This document shows positions 31,555-43,599 of a stretch of DNA of 64,000 bases, piece by piece; the first letter of the stretch is position 1; each line of letters opens with the position of its first letter. The DNA is from an uncultured Gammaproteobacteria bacterium (GTDB lineage: Bacteria > Pseudomonadota > Gammaproteobacteria > HK1). A model generated the notes under the pieces. That model had not been told where the DNA came from. It worked only from the letters and a program-made list of their open reading frames with translations, and ran no database searches. The DNA lies in contig OY282353.1 of assembly GCA_958295465.1 (NCBI GenBank), forward strand, positions 2,719,001 to 2,783,000, written 5' to 3'. Both the position numbers and the translations under genes were made by a program.

Positions 31555-32304
31555 ATGGCGACGGAGTCGCCGTGCCCGTCGATGGTGCCGCTCGCCGTAA
31601 ACGCCGGAGAATCGCCACCCCCCGCACCGGCGGCGCCGTATTCGCGATCGCTTTTGATCCGCTGGCTCGGATGCATGCCGTACCACGAGGCGATGCAGTC
31701 GATGCGAATGCGGACCGATACCGCACGCGCCGCTTCTCCCGACGAGCTCTGGCTGCTCCAGCATCCCCCTGTCTTCACCCTCGGACAGGCCGGACGACGC
31801 GGCCACGTGCGGGACCCCGGAGCCATCCCCGTGGTGCGCTCCGATCGAGGAGGGCAGGTGACCTATCATGGACCGGGACAACTCGTGGCGTATCTGCTCT
31901 TCGATCTGCGCCGTTCGAAGGTAGGGGTGCGCCGGATTGTGGAGATGCTCGAGCAGGCGGTGATCGACATGCTCGACGGCGCCTCGATTGCGGCAGCCAG
32001 ACGCAAGGGTGCGCCCGGGGTCTACGTGGAGGGCCGCAAGATCGCGTCGATAGGGCTGCGCATACGCGCCGGACGTACGTACCACGGGGTTTCGATCAAC
32101 GTCGATCTCGATCTCTCACCGTTCGACCGGATCGACCCCTGCGGATTCGCCGGCCTGCCGGTGACCCGACTCGCCGACTTGGCGGTTCGCTGGAGTGTGG
32201 AGGAGACGGGCCGGCAATTCGCCGCATCGCTCGGCCGGGTACTTGCTCGCGAGATCGAGTGGGATGAACGGCCTGCCGGGCCTCGACGGGCTTGCCGCCG
32301 GTGA
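31555..32304 (+). CDS. lipB: octanoyltransferase LipB
   Basis: LipB transfers octanoate from acyl carrier protein to lipoyl domains, the first step of lipoate synthesis. The product is 249 residues. The signature SDRGGQVTYHGPGQLVAYLLFDLRR, the catalytic Lys162 (EGRKIASIGLRI) and Cys196 (RIDPCGFAG) are present. The N-terminal 30 residues are Pro/Ala rich and longer than in E. coli (213 aa). GAGGG at 31545-31549 supports ATG 31555. The usual partner lipA is not next to it; nagZ follows. Confidence 0.95.
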   Translation: MATESPCPSMVPLAVNAGESPPPAPAAPYSRSLLIRWLGCMPYHEAMQSMRMRTDTARAASPDELWLLQHPPVFTLGQAGRRGHVRDPGAIPVVRSDRGGQVTYHGPGQLVAYLLFDLRRSKVGVRRIVEMLEQAVIDMLDGASIAAARRKGAPGVYVEGRKIASIGLRIRAGRTYHGVSINVDLDLSPFDRIDPCGFAGLPVTRLADLAVRWSVEETGRQFAASLGRVLAREIEWDERPAGPRRACRR

Positions 32305-32337
32305 GCCGGTGGCAATTACGGGGAGGCGCCGCAAACC

Positions 32338-33396
32338 ATGTCTCTGGGACCGATCATGGCAGGAATCGCGGGCAGCGAGCTCGACCGGGTCGAGAGCGAA
32401 GTGTTGCGCCACCCTTGCGTTGGCGGGGTCATCCTGTTCTCGCGCAATTATCGCTGCCGTAAGCAGTTGCGAGCCCTGTGCGATGCCATCCACGCCTTGA
32501 GGCAGCCTCCTCTGCTCATCGCGGTCGATCACGAAGGCGGTCGGGTGCAACGCTTTCGGGACGGTTTCAGCGCTCTTCCCGCCGCGGCGCAATACGGGAT
32601 ACTTCATGACCGGGATCCGGGGATGGCGCGGCGCGCGGCGCGCACCGGCGGATGGGTGATGGCGGTCGAGCTGCGCGCGGCCGGTGTCGATTTCAGCTTT
32701 GCGCCGGTGCTCGATCTCGGCCGCGGGGTGAGCACGGTGATCGGCGACCGCGCATTCCATCATGCCCCCGACGTGGTGACCACGCTTGCACGCGCGTTCC
32801 TCGCGGGAATGCGGGACGCGGGGGTCGGCGGGGTCGGAAAGCATTTCCCCGGGCACGGCGGCGTCTCGGCCGATTCACACCACGCGCTTCCCGTCGATCG
32901 CCGCTCGTACGAGGATCTCCGGCTTTCCGACCTCGTTCCTTTCGAGCGGCTCGCCGCATCGGATCTCGCGGGCATCATGCCCGCGCACATCGTGTTCGAA
33001 TGTCTGGACGCCCGACCCGCAGGCTTCTCTCGGCGCTGGATCGGAGACGTCCTCCGCGACGAGCTGGGATTCCAGGGAATCGTGTTCAGCGACGATCTCG
33101 ACATGGCCGCCGCCGCGGTGGGCGGTGATCACGTCGATCGAGCGCGCGCGGCGCTCGACGCGGGCTGCGACATGGTGCTGGTGTGCAATGACTGGCCGGC
33201 CGCGGTGGCGGTGGTGGAAGGGTTGAAGACCGGTCCGGATCCGGTACGAGCCGCGCGAATGGCAAGGTTGCACGGTCGCAGTGCGACATCGTTCGAGCAG
33301 TTGGCGTCCGATGCGGTGTATCGGAGTGCGGTCGCCGGGCTCTCATCACTGGTCCGGGGACCGGAGCTCGGGCTCGGTGACGACCGCCTCGCATGA
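32338..33396 (+). CDS. nagZ: beta-N-acetylhexosaminidase NagZ
   Basis: NagZ is a cytoplasmic GH3 enzyme of murein recycling that removes GlcNAc from anhydro-muropeptides. The protein is 352 residues. IAVDHEGGRVQRFR, the GKHFPGHGGVSADSHHALP loop with the catalytic Asp179-His181 dyad, and FSDDLDMAAA with nucleophile Asp252 are all seen. It follows lipB by 33 bases and closes the wall cluster, facing zapD across 27 bases. Confidence 0.96.
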   Translation: MSLGPIMAGIAGSELDRVESEVLRHPCVGGVILFSRNYRCRKQLRALCDAIHALRQPPLLIAVDHEGGRVQRFRDGFSALPAAAQYGILHDRDPGMARRAARTGGWVMAVELRAAGVDFSFAPVLDLGRGVSTVIGDRAFHHAPDVVTTLARAFLAGMRDAGVGGVGKHFPGHGGVSADSHHALPVDRRSYEDLRLSDLVPFERLAASDLAGIMPAHIVFECLDARPAGFSRRWIGDVLRDELGFQGIVFSDDLDMAAAAVGGDHVDRARAALDAGCDMVLVCNDWPAAVAVVEGLKTGPDPVRAARMARLHGRSATSFEQLASDAVYRSAVAGLSSLVRGPELGLGDDRLA

Positions 33397-33423
33397 TCGC
33401 CGGAGCCTCGCCCGTGACGTGGC

Positions 33424-34209
33424 TCAGATGAAGCAGCAGAGAAGATCGAACTCGACGTCTTCGTCGGTCTGGCTCGGTCGCGACATGGTGTCGCCGGGGC
33501 GAAGAAACCGTATCGCGAAACGCCGCTTCCCCGCGCTGATCTCGGGGTAGAGGGCCACCTGCCGGGAGAGGGCGATCCGGATCATCTGGCACGGTGTGGA
33601 CGAGTCGAGTTTGCGCTGGAAGAAACCGCCGCTTGCGACTTCGCGGGTGGCTGCGACGCTCTCGCGCACGAGCCGGAGGCAGAGTGCGATTGATGATTCG
33701 AATATACCGAACGTGGAAATCCAGTCGTGCAGGTCACGAAGCCGCTGGCCGCCGGGTTGCTCCAGCCAGTAGTGGAACGCGGGGAGGTCGAAATCACAGG
33801 TGGCGGCGGGAATGCTGCTGCGTTGGCGTACCGCGTTCAGCAGCTCGTTGTAGCGCAATTCGTGCCCCGGGGCGGTTTCGCGCTCATGCAACGCCTGCAG
33901 CATGGCCTGAACCTCATCCCGTACCTCCTGTAGCCGGTCCTGGGCGACGTTCGGATTCCGGCTGAGTGCGTACAAGGTGGCCGAGTGGCGTTCCAGCTCC
34001 TTGATGATCTCCTTCTTGAGATCCGCGCGGCCCAGCACCGCCATCACGTCGATGATGACTTCGAAGGTGAGGCGGCTCGCCCAGGGCGATTCCTGTCCGA
34101 GCAGGTACCGCGCGCGGTGAAAGAGAAATTCGAGGCGGAGGAACATGCGGATCCGCTCGCTCACCGGCTGCTCGTAGATGATGGGTCCGCGATCGGAATC
34201 CTGCATCAT
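33424..34209 (-). CDS. zapD: cell division protein ZapD
   Basis: ZapD (YacF) bundles FtsZ protofilaments at the division ring. The product is 261 residues; IIYEQPVSERIRMFLRLEFLFHRA, VRQRSSIPAATCDFDLPAFHYWLEQP and the C-terminal KRRFAIRFLRPGD align with the family. ATG 34209 overlaps the coaE stop (ATGA), the usual coaE-zapD coupling; a second ATG follows at 34206. It is the last gene of a pilD-coaE-zapD string. Confidence 0.95.
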   Translation of the reverse strand: MMQDSDRGPIIYEQPVSERIRMFLRLEFLFHRARYLLGQESPWASRLTFEVIIDVMAVLGRADLKKEIIKELERHSATLYALSRNPNVAQDRLQEVRDEVQAMLQALHERETAPGHELRYNELLNAVRQRSSIPAATCDFDLPAFHYWLEQPGGQRLRDLHDWISTFGIFESSIALCLRLVRESVAATREVASGGFFQRKLDSSTPCQMIRIALSRQVALYPEISAGKRRFAIRFLRPGDTMSRPSQTDEDVEFDLLCCFI

Positions 34210-34877
34210 GGGTTCCCGGTCGGGCCAGTTCGTGCCCGGCCGTTGCACGATTCTTTCACCGACCCGGATGCATCCGCAAGCGCAAGGCATTCACGGTGTA
34301 CCGCGTCGATGCGTTTGCGCAACGTTGCCGGATCTCCGGCGTTCTCGATCACCGTGTCGGAGACCGCGAGGCGGTCCGCTCGGGTCGCCTGGCTGTCGAG
34401 CATCGAGGCAATCGTCTCCGGAGGACTTCCGTCGCGTGCCGCCGCACGCGCCGTCTGCAGCGCACGCGGCGCATCCACGACGATGACCCGATCCATCTCG
34501 TGCGCCCGGTTCGTCTCCACGAGCAGAGGGATCACGAACAGGACGTAGGGTGCATCGGACGATGCGGCGAACGCCTGCATCGCGTCGCGTACCCTCGGAT
34601 GCAGAATCGATTCGAGCCTTTTGCGATCGCCGTCGTGGTGGAAGATGCGCTGGCGCATCCTCGCACGATCCAGCCTCCCCCGCTCATCGAGAACGCCGGC
34701 TCCGAACGCTTGCACGATCTCCGCCAGGGCTGGCGCGCCGGGTTCGACCAGGCGGCGGGCGACGACGTCCGCGTCGATCACCGGTACGCCGAGTTCCTCG
34801 AACCGCCGTGCCACCGAGCTCTTGCCGGAGGCAAGCCCACCGGTGAGCGCGACGATCATGGGGCGGTCCCGGGTCAT
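34206..34877 (-). CDS. coaE: dephospho-CoA kinase
   Basis: CoaE makes the last step of coenzyme A synthesis, phosphorylating the 3'-hydroxyl of dephospho-CoA. From ATG 34877 it is 223 residues: the Walker A loop ALTGGLASGKSSVA at about 10-23, VPVIDADVVARRLVEPG, and IPLLVETNRAHEMDRVIVVDAP. The start overlaps the pilD stop by 4 bases; ATG 34859 (MIVALTGG) is an alternative. The C-terminal tail after residue 200 is variable. Confidence 0.96.
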   Translation of the reverse strand: MTRDRPMIVALTGGLASGKSSVARRFEELGVPVIDADVVARRLVEPGAPALAEIVQAFGAGVLDERGRLDRARMRQRIFHHDGDRKRLESILHPRVRDAMQAFAASSDAPYVLFVIPLLVETNRAHEMDRVIVVDAPRALQTARAAARDGSPPETIASMLDSQATRADRLAVSDTVIENAGDPATLRKRIDAVHRECLALADASGSVKESCNGRARTGPTGNP

Positions 34878-35728
34878 GTCTGCCCGGCCACGTATCCGAG
34901 CCAGGCCATGGCCGGGGTGTCGCCGCAGTAGAGCACCACCAGGCCCGCGGCGGCGAGATACGGTCCGAACGGAAGCGGTGTGTCGCGAGAGGCTCGCCCG
35001 CGCACGACCAGCGTGATGCCCGCGACCGCGCCGGCCAGTGACGCCAGCAGCAGGATGGCCGGAAGCGCCGGCCATCCAAGCCAGGCGCCGAGCAGCGCGA
35101 GCAGCTTGAAGTCGCCGTATCCCATCCCTTCCCGGCCGGTCAGAAGCTTGAATCCGTGGTAGATGGTCCAGAGCACGGCGTAGCCGGCCATGGCTCCGAT
35201 GACGCAGTCCTGCAACGGTGCGAAGGTGTCGCGCAGGTTGAACGCGAGGCCCAGCCATAGTAACGGCATCGTGAGCGAGTCGGGCAGCAACCGGGTCTCG
35301 ATGTCGATGGCGCTTGCCGCGAGCAGTCCCCATCCGAGCAGGCACGCTCCGGCCGCTCCGGCCCCGGCGCCGAAATGCATCGCCGCCGCGCCCGCGACGA
35401 GCGCGCCGCAGATTTCGACGATCGGGTAACGTGCCGGAATCCGCCACCCGCACGCGGAACATCTGCCGCGAAGCATGAGGTAGCTCACGACGGGGATGTT
35501 TTCGAGCACGGGGATTCGGTGTCCGCACGCCGGGCAGGCCGAGGGCGGCCGTATGAGATCGAAGCGTTCGGGCTCGCCGGCCGGCGCCTCCCCCAGGATC
35601 CGGAGAGACTCCACGCGCCATGCGGTTTCCATCATGCGCGGGAGCCTGGAGACCAGGACGTTGATGAAGCTCCCGACCGCCAGGCCGAGCAGGGACATCG
35701 CAACGACGAACACCTCGGGGTTCGTCAT
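34874..35728 (-). CDS. pilD: type IV prepilin peptidase / N-methyltransferase
   Basis: PilD cleaves prepilin leaders and methylates the new N-terminus in the inner membrane. The protein is 284 residues, with several transmembrane helices. The zinc-binding cytoplasmic loop has C65-x2-C68 and C90-x2-C93, and the aspartyl protease residues are Asp142 (SAIDIETRLLPD) and Asp206 (GMGYGDFKLL). pilB and pilC, which usually precede it, are absent; clpB lies upstream. The pilin gene at 44078 is a possible substrate. Confidence 0.96.
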   Translation of the reverse strand: MTNPEVFVVAMSLLGLAVGSFINVLVSRLPRMMETAWRVESLRILGEAPAGEPERFDLIRPPSACPACGHRIPVLENIPVVSYLMLRGRCSACGWRIPARYPIVEICGALVAGAAAMHFGAGAGAAGACLLGWGLLAASAIDIETRLLPDSLTMPLLWLGLAFNLRDTFAPLQDCVIGAMAGYAVLWTIYHGFKLLTGREGMGYGDFKLLALLGAWLGWPALPAILLLASLAGAVAGITLVVRGRASRDTPLPFGPYLAAAGLVVLYCGDTPAMAWLGYVAGQT

Positions 35729-35740
35729 CCGATCGATGGC

Positions 35741-38332
35741 TCAGGCGGCTCGGGGGTGCCGTGTCGTGAATTCGATCTTCCCCGAGGCGACATCGACCCT
35801 CACGGTATCGCCGGGGGAGAACTTGCCGGCGAGCACCGCCTGCGCGAGCGGGTTCTCGATGCGCTGCCGGATCTCCCGTTTCAGCGGGCGCGCCCCGTAG
35901 ACGGGGTCGAATCCCGCGTCGCCGAGCAGCTTCATCGCGGCATCCGATACATCGAGCCCGAGATGCTGGTCGGCGAGACGCGCGGTGAGCCCCTCGAGCT
36001 GAATTCGCGTGATCGCGTGGATCTGGTCGGCATCGAGAGGCTGGAACACCACGATCTCGTCGATACGATTGACGAACTCGGGCCGGAAATGCTCGGTCAC
36101 GCCGGTCATGACCGCGTCCCTGATCGCGTCATGTGCGTTCCTCTGCGCAAGCTCCTGGACCACTTGGGAGCCCAGGTTCGACGTCATCACCACGACGCAG
36201 TTCCGGAAGTCCACGGTGCGTCCGTGCCCGTCCGTCAGCCGGCCGTCCTCCAGCACCTGGAGGAGCACGTTGAAGACGTCGGAATGGGCTTTCTCGATCT
36301 CGTCGAGCAGCACCACCGACCAGGGGCGGCGGCGGATCGCCTCGGTCAGGTACCCGCCTTCCTCGAATCCGACGTATCCGGGCGGAGCGCCGATGAGACG
36401 CGCGACCGAATGCTTCTCCATGAATTCGGACATGTCGATCCGGACCATCGCGTCCTCGGTATCGAACAGGAACGCCGCGAGCGCGCGGGTCAGCTCGGTC
36501 TTGCCGACCCCGGTGGGGCCGAGAAACAGGAACGAGCCGTTGGGGCGGTGCGGGTCGGAGAGTCCGGCGCGCGCCCGGCGAATCGCGTTGGAGATGGCCG
36601 CTACCGCTTCGTCCTGGCCGACCACCCTCGTGTGCAGCGCCTCCTCCATGCGCAGCAGCTTGTCTCGCTCGCCTTCGAGCATCCTGGCCACCGGAATGCC
36701 GGTCCATTTCGATACGATGCCGGCGATCTCGTCCTCGGTCACGGAGTGACGGAGCAGTCGCATCTCCCGGGTCCCGGTGCGGCCCGCACGCTCGATCTGC
36801 TTCTCGAGCTCGGGAATGCGTCCGTACTGGAGCTCGGCCATGCGGGTGAGATCGCCGCCGCGCTGCGCCGTTTCGAGCTCCGTCCGGGCGCGTTCCAGCA
36901 CCTCCTTGGCGTGCTGGACACCCTGTACCTCGGCCTTTTCCGCCCTCCAGACCTCTTCGAGATCCGAGAGCTCCCGCTCCGCCGTGGCGATCTCTGATTC
37001 GAGTCTCGCCAGCCGTTCGCGAGAGGCGTCGTCGTTCTCCTTGCCAAGGGCTTCGCGTTCGATCTTGAGCTGGATCAGTCGCCGTTCGAGCCGATCCATG
37101 GACTCGGGCTTGGAGTCGATCTCCATCCGGATCCGGCTTGCGGCTTCGTCCACGAGGTCGATTGCCTTGTCCGGAAGCTGCCGGTCGGAGATGTAGCGGT
37201 GGGACAACGTCGCGGCGGCCACGATCGCGGGATCGCCGATCTCCACCCCGTGGTGGACTTCGTAGCGCTCCTTCAATCCGCGCAGGATCGCAATCGTGTC
37301 CTCGACGGCAGGCTCATCGACCAGGACTTTCTGGAACCGCCGTTCGAGCGCGGCGTCCTTCTCGACGTATCGCCGGTACTCGTCGAGGGTGGTCGCGCCG
37401 ACGCAGTGCAGCTCGCCCCGCGCGAGCGCGGGCTTGAGCATGTTTCCGGCATCCATCGCACCCTCCGCCTTTCCGGCGCCCACGAGGGTGTGGATTTCAT
37501 CGATGAACAGGATGATCCGGCCTTGCTGCTTCGCCAGGTCGTTGAGCACGGACTTCATCCGTTCCTCGAATTCGCCCCGGAACTTCGTCCCCGCGATCAG
37601 CGAGCCCATGTCCAGGGCCAGGAGGCGTTTGCCTTTCAGGCCCTCCGGGACTTCGGCGTTGACGATCCGCTGCGCCAGCCCTTCGGCGATCGCGGTCTTG
37701 CCGACCCCGGGTTCGCCGATCAGCACCGGATTGTTCTTCGTCCGCCGTTGCAACACCTGGATGGTCCGGCGGATCTCGTCATCGCGTCCGATCACCGGAT
37801 CGAGCTTGCCCTGCTCGGCGCGCTCGGTGAGATCGATGGTGAACTTCCGCAGCGCCTGGCGGTGTTCCTCCGCATCCGGATCGTTCACGGATTCGCCGCC
37901 GCGGATCGCGTCGATCGCTCCCGCGACAGCTTCTTTCGAAGCGCTGTTGCGCACCAGCAGATCGGCCAGGCGACCGCCCGCCTCGAAGCAGGCGAGCACG
38001 AACAGCTCGCTCGATATGAACCGATCCTGTCGCTTCTGTGCGAGCTTGTCGCAGATGTTGAGGTGCCGTCCCAGCTCGTTCGACACCTGCACGTCGCCGG
38101 CCACGCCGGTGACCCGCGGCAACGAGTCCAGCGCGAGACCTAGCTGCGAGCGCAGCGCGTTCACGTTGACCCCGGCCTGGGCGAGGAGGTGGCGCACCGT
38201 GGCGCCTTGCTGGTCGAGCAGCGCCGCCATCACGTGCACCGGTTCCAGGAACTGGTGGTCGTGACCGACCGCGAGGCTCTGGGCGTCCGACAGCGCCATC
38301 TGGAACCTGGTCGTGAGCTTGTCCATCCTCAT
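35741..38332 (-). CDS. clpB: ATP-dependent chaperone ClpB
   Basis: ClpB is the AAA+ disaggregase that works with DnaK. From ATG 38332 ([21 protein letters not shown]) it is 863 residues, close to the E. coli 857. There is a Clp N domain (about 1-145), AAA-1 with Walker A GEPGVGKT at 206-213, the long coiled-coil middle domain (about 400-520, rich in Glu, Leu and Arg), AAA-2 with GPTGVGKTE, and a C-terminal small domain. AGGA lies about 9 bases before the start. It has no ClpP-binding IGF/L loop that I can see. Upstream is pgeF, downstream pilD. Confidence 0.98.
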   Translation of the reverse strand: MRMDKLTTRFQMALSDAQSLAVGHDHQFLEPVHVMAALLDQQGATVRHLLAQAGVNVNALRSQLGLALDSLPRVTGVAGDVQVSNELGRHLNICDKLAQKRQDRFISSELFVLACFEAGGRLADLLVRNSASKEAVAGAIDAIRGGESVNDPDAEEHRQALRKFTIDLTERAEQGKLDPVIGRDDEIRRTIQVLQRRTKNNPVLIGEPGVGKTAIAEGLAQRIVNAEVPEGLKGKRLLALDMGSLIAGTKFRGEFEERMKSVLNDLAKQQGRIILFIDEIHTLVGAGKAEGAMDAGNMLKPALARGELHCVGATTLDEYRRYVEKDAALERRFQKVLVDEPAVEDTIAILRGLKERYEVHHGVEIGDPAIVAAATLSHRYISDRQLPDKAIDLVDEAASRIRMEIDSKPESMDRLERRLIQLKIEREALGKENDDASRERLARLESEIATAERELSDLEEVWRAEKAEVQGVQHAKEVLERARTELETAQRGGDLTRMAELQYGRIPELEKQIERAGRTGTREMRLLRHSVTEDEIAGIVSKWTGIPVARMLEGERDKLLRMEEALHTRVVGQDEAVAAISNAIRRARAGLSDPHRPNGSFLFLGPTGVGKTELTRALAAFLFDTEDAMVRIDMSEFMEKHSVARLIGAPPGYVGFEEGGYLTEAIRRRPWSVVLLDEIEKAHSDVFNVLLQVLEDGRLTDGHGRTVDFRNCVVVMTSNLGSQVVQELAQRNAHDAIRDAVMTGVTEHFRPEFVNRIDEIVVFQPLDADQIHAITRIQLEGLTARLADQHLGLDVSDAAMKLLGDAGFDPVYGARPLKREIRQRIENPLAQAVLAGKFSPGDTVRVDVASGKIEFTTRHPRAA

Positions 38333-38427
38333 TGCGAGATTCCTGTGCTGAAGCCGGGAGCCGCGGAGACGTGCGGATCCGGGCGGAGGTGGCCGATGCC
38401 GGATAGATGAGGGTATGGGATACGGAA

Positions 38428-39234
38428 TCAAGCAGAACGCACGGTACCGTGCGGCTCCGCGGGGTCATGCCGGCCATGGCCGGACTCGTGGATCCAGGCC
38501 AGGGTCGCGAACCGCCCCGTGATGCCGTCGCGGCGATGCGAGAAGAACCGGCTCCCGTCTCGACAGGTACAGAAGCCGCCGCCGTAAATGCGCCCGACCC
38601 CCAGCGATTCGAGCTGGCGCGCCGCGATTGCATACAGATTGGCGAGCCATCGACCCATTCGCGCCGGAGAAGGGACGAATGCGGGCCGCGTGCCCGGGAC
38701 GGCGGCGAGACACGCATCGCGAACCTCCGGACCGACCTCGTACGATTCGGGCCCGATCGCGGGGCCGAGCCACGCGAGCAGCTCGCGGCCCGGGCGGTCC
38801 ATGCAGGCGATGCAGCTCGCGATGACCCCGCTTGCGAGTCCGCGCCACCCGGCGTGGGCGATGCCGACCCGGGTTCCGGACATATCGCAGAGCACGACCG
38901 GGAGGCAATCCGCGGTCAGCACCGCACAAGGCGGCGAGCCGGCCTGTCCGACGCTGGCATCGGCCCGCGGCGCACGTTCGTAATGCGCCGCGCGGACGAC
39001 GTTCGATCCGTGCATCTGGTCCAGCCAGCATGGTTCACGCTCGATCCCGAGAGCCGAAAGCAACCGAGCGCGGTTTCGAGCCACCGTGGCCGGAGCGTCG
39101 CCGGTTCCGGCGTCGAGATTGAGGGAGGCGTAGGGAGCCCGGCTCTCTCCGCCCGCGCGCGTCACGGTGACCGCGCGCACGCCGGGCGGAGCCGGCCAAC
39201 GCGGGGTGATCCAGCCGGGACCGCCCGCGGTCAT
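38428..39234 (-). CDS. pgeF: peptidoglycan editing factor PgeF (laccase-domain protein)
   Basis: This YfiH-family protein has been shown in E. coli to remove misincorporated residues from muropeptides; older notes call it a polyphenol oxidase. From ATG 39234 it is 268 residues. The metal-binding His and Cys are in [22 protein letters not shown] and [13 protein letters not shown]. The start overlaps the rluD stop by 4 bases (ATGA), the common rluD-pgeF arrangement. Confidence 0.94.
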   Translation of the reverse strand: MTAGGPGWITPRWPAPPGVRAVTVTRAGGESRAPYASLNLDAGTGDAPATVARNRARLLSALGIEREPCWLDQMHGSNVVRAAHYERAPRADASVGQAGSPPCAVLTADCLPVVLCDMSGTRVGIAHAGWRGLASGVIASCIACMDRPGRELLAWLGPAIGPESYEVGPEVRDACLAAVPGTRPAFVPSPARMGRWLANLYAIAARQLESLGVGRIYGGGFCTCRDGSRFFSHRRDGITGRFATLAWIHESGHGRHDPAEPHGTVRSA

Positions 39235-40196
39235 CGGGAGCCGGCCGCGGCGGCGCGAAGCGCATCGACGAGTCCCTGCATGTCGGGCGCGAGCCTGCTC
39301 TCGATCTTCAGTGCCTGTCCCGACACCGGATGGCCGAGCGACAGGCATCGGGCATGCAGGGCCTGGCGGGAGAATGCCGAAACCGCATCCGGCGTATCGG
39401 CCGCGCGCGTTTGGGCACGGCGCTTCCCGTAAGTCGCATCTCCAACGAGCGGATGGCCGACGTGGGCAAGGTGCACACGGATTTGATGCGTCCTTCCGGT
39501 CTCGATCGTGACCTCGAGCCGTGCATGACGCCGGTAGCGCTCGATGATCCGATAGTGCGTGACCGCGTGCTTGCCGTGCGGCTCCACCGCCATCCGGATG
39601 CGGCGCATGCGGTCACGCCCGACCGGCGCCTCCACGGTAGCGCGCGAGGGCGGCGAGCCGGTGACGACGGCTTCGTAGACCCTCTCCACCTCGCGCGCCT
39701 TGAGCTGGGCGACGAGGCGGGTGTGCGCGTGAAGCGATCGCGCCACGAGCATGACCCCCGAAGTGTCCTTGTCCAGCCGATGAACGAGGCCGGCGCGCGG
39801 AATTGACCGCAGCGCCGGATCGTGGGCGAGCAGTCGGTTGAGCAGCGTTCCGTCACGATTGCCCGCGCCGGGGTGAACCACGAGTCCCGGGGGTTTGTCG
39901 AGGACCAGCAGGTCCGGGTCGCGGTAGAGGACGACAAGCGGTCCCGGTTGCGCGGCCGACCGGCCGTCACACTCGACGGCGCAGACGATGCTGATCCGCT
40001 CTCCGCCCGCGACGCGATCCCTGACCCGCACCGCCGCACCGTCGAGGGTCGCGGCGCCGGCGCGGATCCATCCCTGGATTCGAGTGCGGGAGTGCTGCGG
40101 GAAGATCTCCGCGAGCGCCCGGTCGGCCCTCAGCCCGGAGAGCATGTCGGGTATGATGCCATCGAGTCGGATGGGCTTCGTCACCGATCGGCTCAC
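39231..40196 (-). CDS. rluD: 23S rRNA pseudouridine synthase RluD
   Basis: RluD makes the pseudouridines in helix 69 of 23S rRNA. The protein is 321 residues: an N-terminal S4 domain (ALAEIFPQHSRTRIQGWIRAG) and a catalytic domain with HRLDKDTSGVMLVA, catalytic Asp142, plus RTHQIRVHLAHVGHPLVGD. It is divergent from bamD, as in many gammaproteobacteria, which helps separate it from RluA and RluC paralogues. The 128-base gap must hold both promoters. Confidence 0.93.
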   Translation of the reverse strand: MSRSVTKPIRLDGIIPDMLSGLRADRALAEIFPQHSRTRIQGWIRAGAATLDGAAVRVRDRVAGGERISIVCAVECDGRSAAQPGPLVVLYRDPDLLVLDKPPGLVVHPGAGNRDGTLLNRLLAHDPALRSIPRAGLVHRLDKDTSGVMLVARSLHAHTRLVAQLKAREVERVYEAVVTGSPPSRATVEAPVGRDRMRRIRMAVEPHGKHAVTHYRIIERYRRHARLEVTIETGRTHQIRVHLAHVGHPLVGDATYGKRRAQTRAADTPDAVSAFSRQALHARCLSLGHPVSGQALKIESRLAPDMQGLVDALRAAAAGSR

Positions 40197-40324
40197 GAGG
40201 CTGCGTTACGGGGCTTCCGGATCCGGGAGCGCTCCGGTCCGGGAAAATCGGCGGAGACGTGGCGATTGCACGCGACCATCGTCGCCTCGGAGATCCGGGT
40301 TCGAAATCCTGCTAGTCTTCGGTC

Positions 40325-41107
40325 ATGACACGGATTATGCGTTTCGTCGTCCTCGTACTCGTCGCCGCCGCTTCGGCGGGGTGTTCCATGTGGGGCGAGG
40401 AGCAGGACCCGACCAGGGACTGGTCGGCGCGGCGCCTCTACGATACCGCCAAGGACAATCTGGAACGCGGAGCCTACGAGGAGGCGATAGAGTACTACGA
40501 GAAGCTCGAGAACAGATATCCGTTCGGCCCACTCGCGATCCAGGGCCAGCTCGATCTCGCCTATGCGTATTACAAGTCCGATGAGCCGGCTTCGGCACTC
40601 GCCGCCGCCGACCGGTTCATCCAGCTTCATCCACGCCACTCGAACGTCGATTATGCCTACTACCTGAAGGGCCTCGTCCGCTTCGCCGAAGGAAGTTCCC
40701 TGCTGGATCGATTCTTCCGCAAGGACAGGTCGGAGCACGATGCGAGCGCCGCATTGGTGTCGTTCCGCGCATTCGAAGAGCTGGTTCAGCGATTTCCGGA
40801 AAGCCGCTACACGGAAGATGCCCGGCAACGGATGGTTTACCTGAAGAACGTCCTGGCCATGCATGAAATCCACGCGGCGCGCTACTACATGAAACGGGAA
40901 GCCTGGCTTGCGGCGGCGAACCGGGCTCGCTACGTGGTCGAGAACTATCAAGGAACCCCGGCCGTCTCCCATGCGCTCGCGGTCATGACCATGGCTTACA
41001 GGCGGCTGGGACTCGACGATTTCTCTGCCGATGCCGCCCGCGTACTGCGGTTGAACTACCCGGATTACACGGGGCTCGGGGAGCCGGGATCGGCAACCGG
41101 CCACTGA
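40325..41107 (+). CDS. bamD: outer membrane assembly lipoprotein BamD
   Basis: BamD is the essential lipoprotein of the beta-barrel assembly machine. The protein is 260 residues, with a lipoprotein signal and lipobox ASAGC (Cys20), followed by TPR units: LYDTAKDNLERGAYEEAIEYYEKLENRYPFG, then DLAYAYYKSDEPASALAAADRFIQLHPRHSNVDYAYYLKGL. The motif FPESRYTEDARQRMVYLKN is family typical. It stands alone between divergent rluD and convergent glnB. Confidence 0.96.
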   Translation: MTRIMRFVVLVLVAAASAGCSMWGEEQDPTRDWSARRLYDTAKDNLERGAYEEAIEYYEKLENRYPFGPLAIQGQLDLAYAYYKSDEPASALAAADRFIQLHPRHSNVDYAYYLKGLVRFAEGSSLLDRFFRKDRSEHDASAALVSFRAFEELVQRFPESRYTEDARQRMVYLKNVLAMHEIHAARYYMKREAWLAAANRARYVVENYQGTPAVSHALAVMTMAYRRLGLDDFSADAARVLRLNYPDYTGLGEPGSATGH

Positions 41108-41157
41108 CCTCGGCCCACCCCCGGAAGAATCGGTATCCGCACTCGCCGGCCCGCGAT

Positions 41158-42391
<1,234 letters not shown>

Positions 42392-42411
42392 CGGTATCGC
42401 GCTCGAATCGG

Positions 42412-43599
42412 TCAGGATGTGGTGGAAGGGGAGGCCGGCCGCTGTACCGCAGCGACGGCCTTGTCGGCCGCGTCGGCCAGTGACTCGGCCGGAATCACCG
42501 CAAGACCGCTCTCGGAGAGGAGCGCCCGGCCGCGCTCGACGTTCGTGCCTTCGAGGCGGACGACGACCGGGACGTCCACCCCCGTCTCCCGTACCGCCTT
42601 GACGATCCCTTCCGCGATCAGGTCGCAGCGCACGATCCCCCCGAAGATGTTGACCAGGATCGCCTTCACGGCGGGGTCGCCGGTGATGAGCTTGAACGCC
42701 TCACTGACCTTCTCCGCATCGGTCCCGCCGCCGACGTCGAGGAAGTTCGCGGGCTCCCCGCCGTGGAGCTTGATGATGTCCATGGTCCCCATCGCGAGCC
42801 CCGCGCCGTTGACCATGCACGCGATGCTGCCGTCGAGGGCGATGTAGTTCAGATCGAATTGCTTTGCCCGCACCTCCTTCTTGTCGGCCTGCGACGGATC
42901 CTCCAGCACCTTCAGATCCGGATGCCGGAACAGGGCGTTGTCGTCGACGTCGATCTTCGCATCGAGCGCAAGCAGCGTGCCTTCGGACGTCTGCACGAGC
43001 GGATTCAGTTCCAGCAGGCCGAGGTCCTTCTCCAGGAAAAGCCGGTAGAGGCCGTCGAGGACGGCGCCGAGCTGCTTGCGCCGCTGCGCGTCGAGCCCCA
43101 GCGCGAACCCGATCCGTCGCACCTGGAACGGCTGCAATCCGGTCACCGGATCGATGAACTCGCTGACGATCTTCCCGGGCTCGGTGGCCGCGACCTCCTC
43201 GATGTCCACGCCGCCCGCCGCGGACGCGATCATCGCGATCCGGCGCCGGCCCCGGTCGACGAGCAGGCTCAGGTAGAACTCGCGTTCCACGTCGGACGTC
43301 GACTCGATCAGCACCGTGGAGACCGGCTGCCCCTCGGCCGTCGTCTGCTTCGTGACGAGCCGGGTTCCGAGCATCGCCTCCGCGAAGGCCGAGACCTCGT
43401 CGAGGGAGCCCGCCCGTCTTACCCCACCGGCCTTCCCGCGGCCCCCCGCGTGGACCTGCGCCTTGACCATCCACGCGCTTCCCCCCAGCGCCCGCACCGC
43501 CGAGCGCGCTTGCGCCGCGCTCGTCGCGGTACGGCCCGCGGGCACCGGAATACCGTAGCCCGCGAGGAGATCCTTGGCCTGGAATTCGTGGAGGTTCAT
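42412..43599 (-). CDS. sucC: succinyl-CoA synthetase subunit beta
   Basis: The beta subunit provides the ATP-grasp nucleotide site and the specificity half of succinyl-CoA synthetase. The protein is 395 residues: [38 protein letters not shown], the power-helix LLELNPL and [13 protein letters not shown], then [18 protein letters not shown]. It heads a sucC-sucD-glnB operon and is divergent from the pilin gene across 478 bases. Confidence 0.98.
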   Translation of the reverse strand: MNLHEFQAKDLLAGYGIPVPAGRTATSAAQARSAVRALGGSAWMVKAQVHAGGRGKAGGVRRAGSLDEVSAFAEAMLGTRLVTKQTTAEGQPVSTVLIESTSDVEREFYLSLLVDRGRRRIAMIASAAGGVDIEEVAATEPGKIVSEFIDPVTGLQPFQVRRIGFALGLDAQRRKQLGAVLDGLYRLFLEKDLGLLELNPLVQTSEGTLLALDAKIDVDDNALFRHPDLKVLEDPSQADKKEVRAKQFDLNYIALDGSIACMVNGAGLAMGTMDIIKLHGGEPANFLDVGGGTDAEKVSEAFKLITGDPAVKAILVNIFGGIVRCDLIAEGIVKAVRETGVDVPVVVRLEGTNVERGRALLSESGLAVIPAESLADAADKAVAAVQRPASPSTTS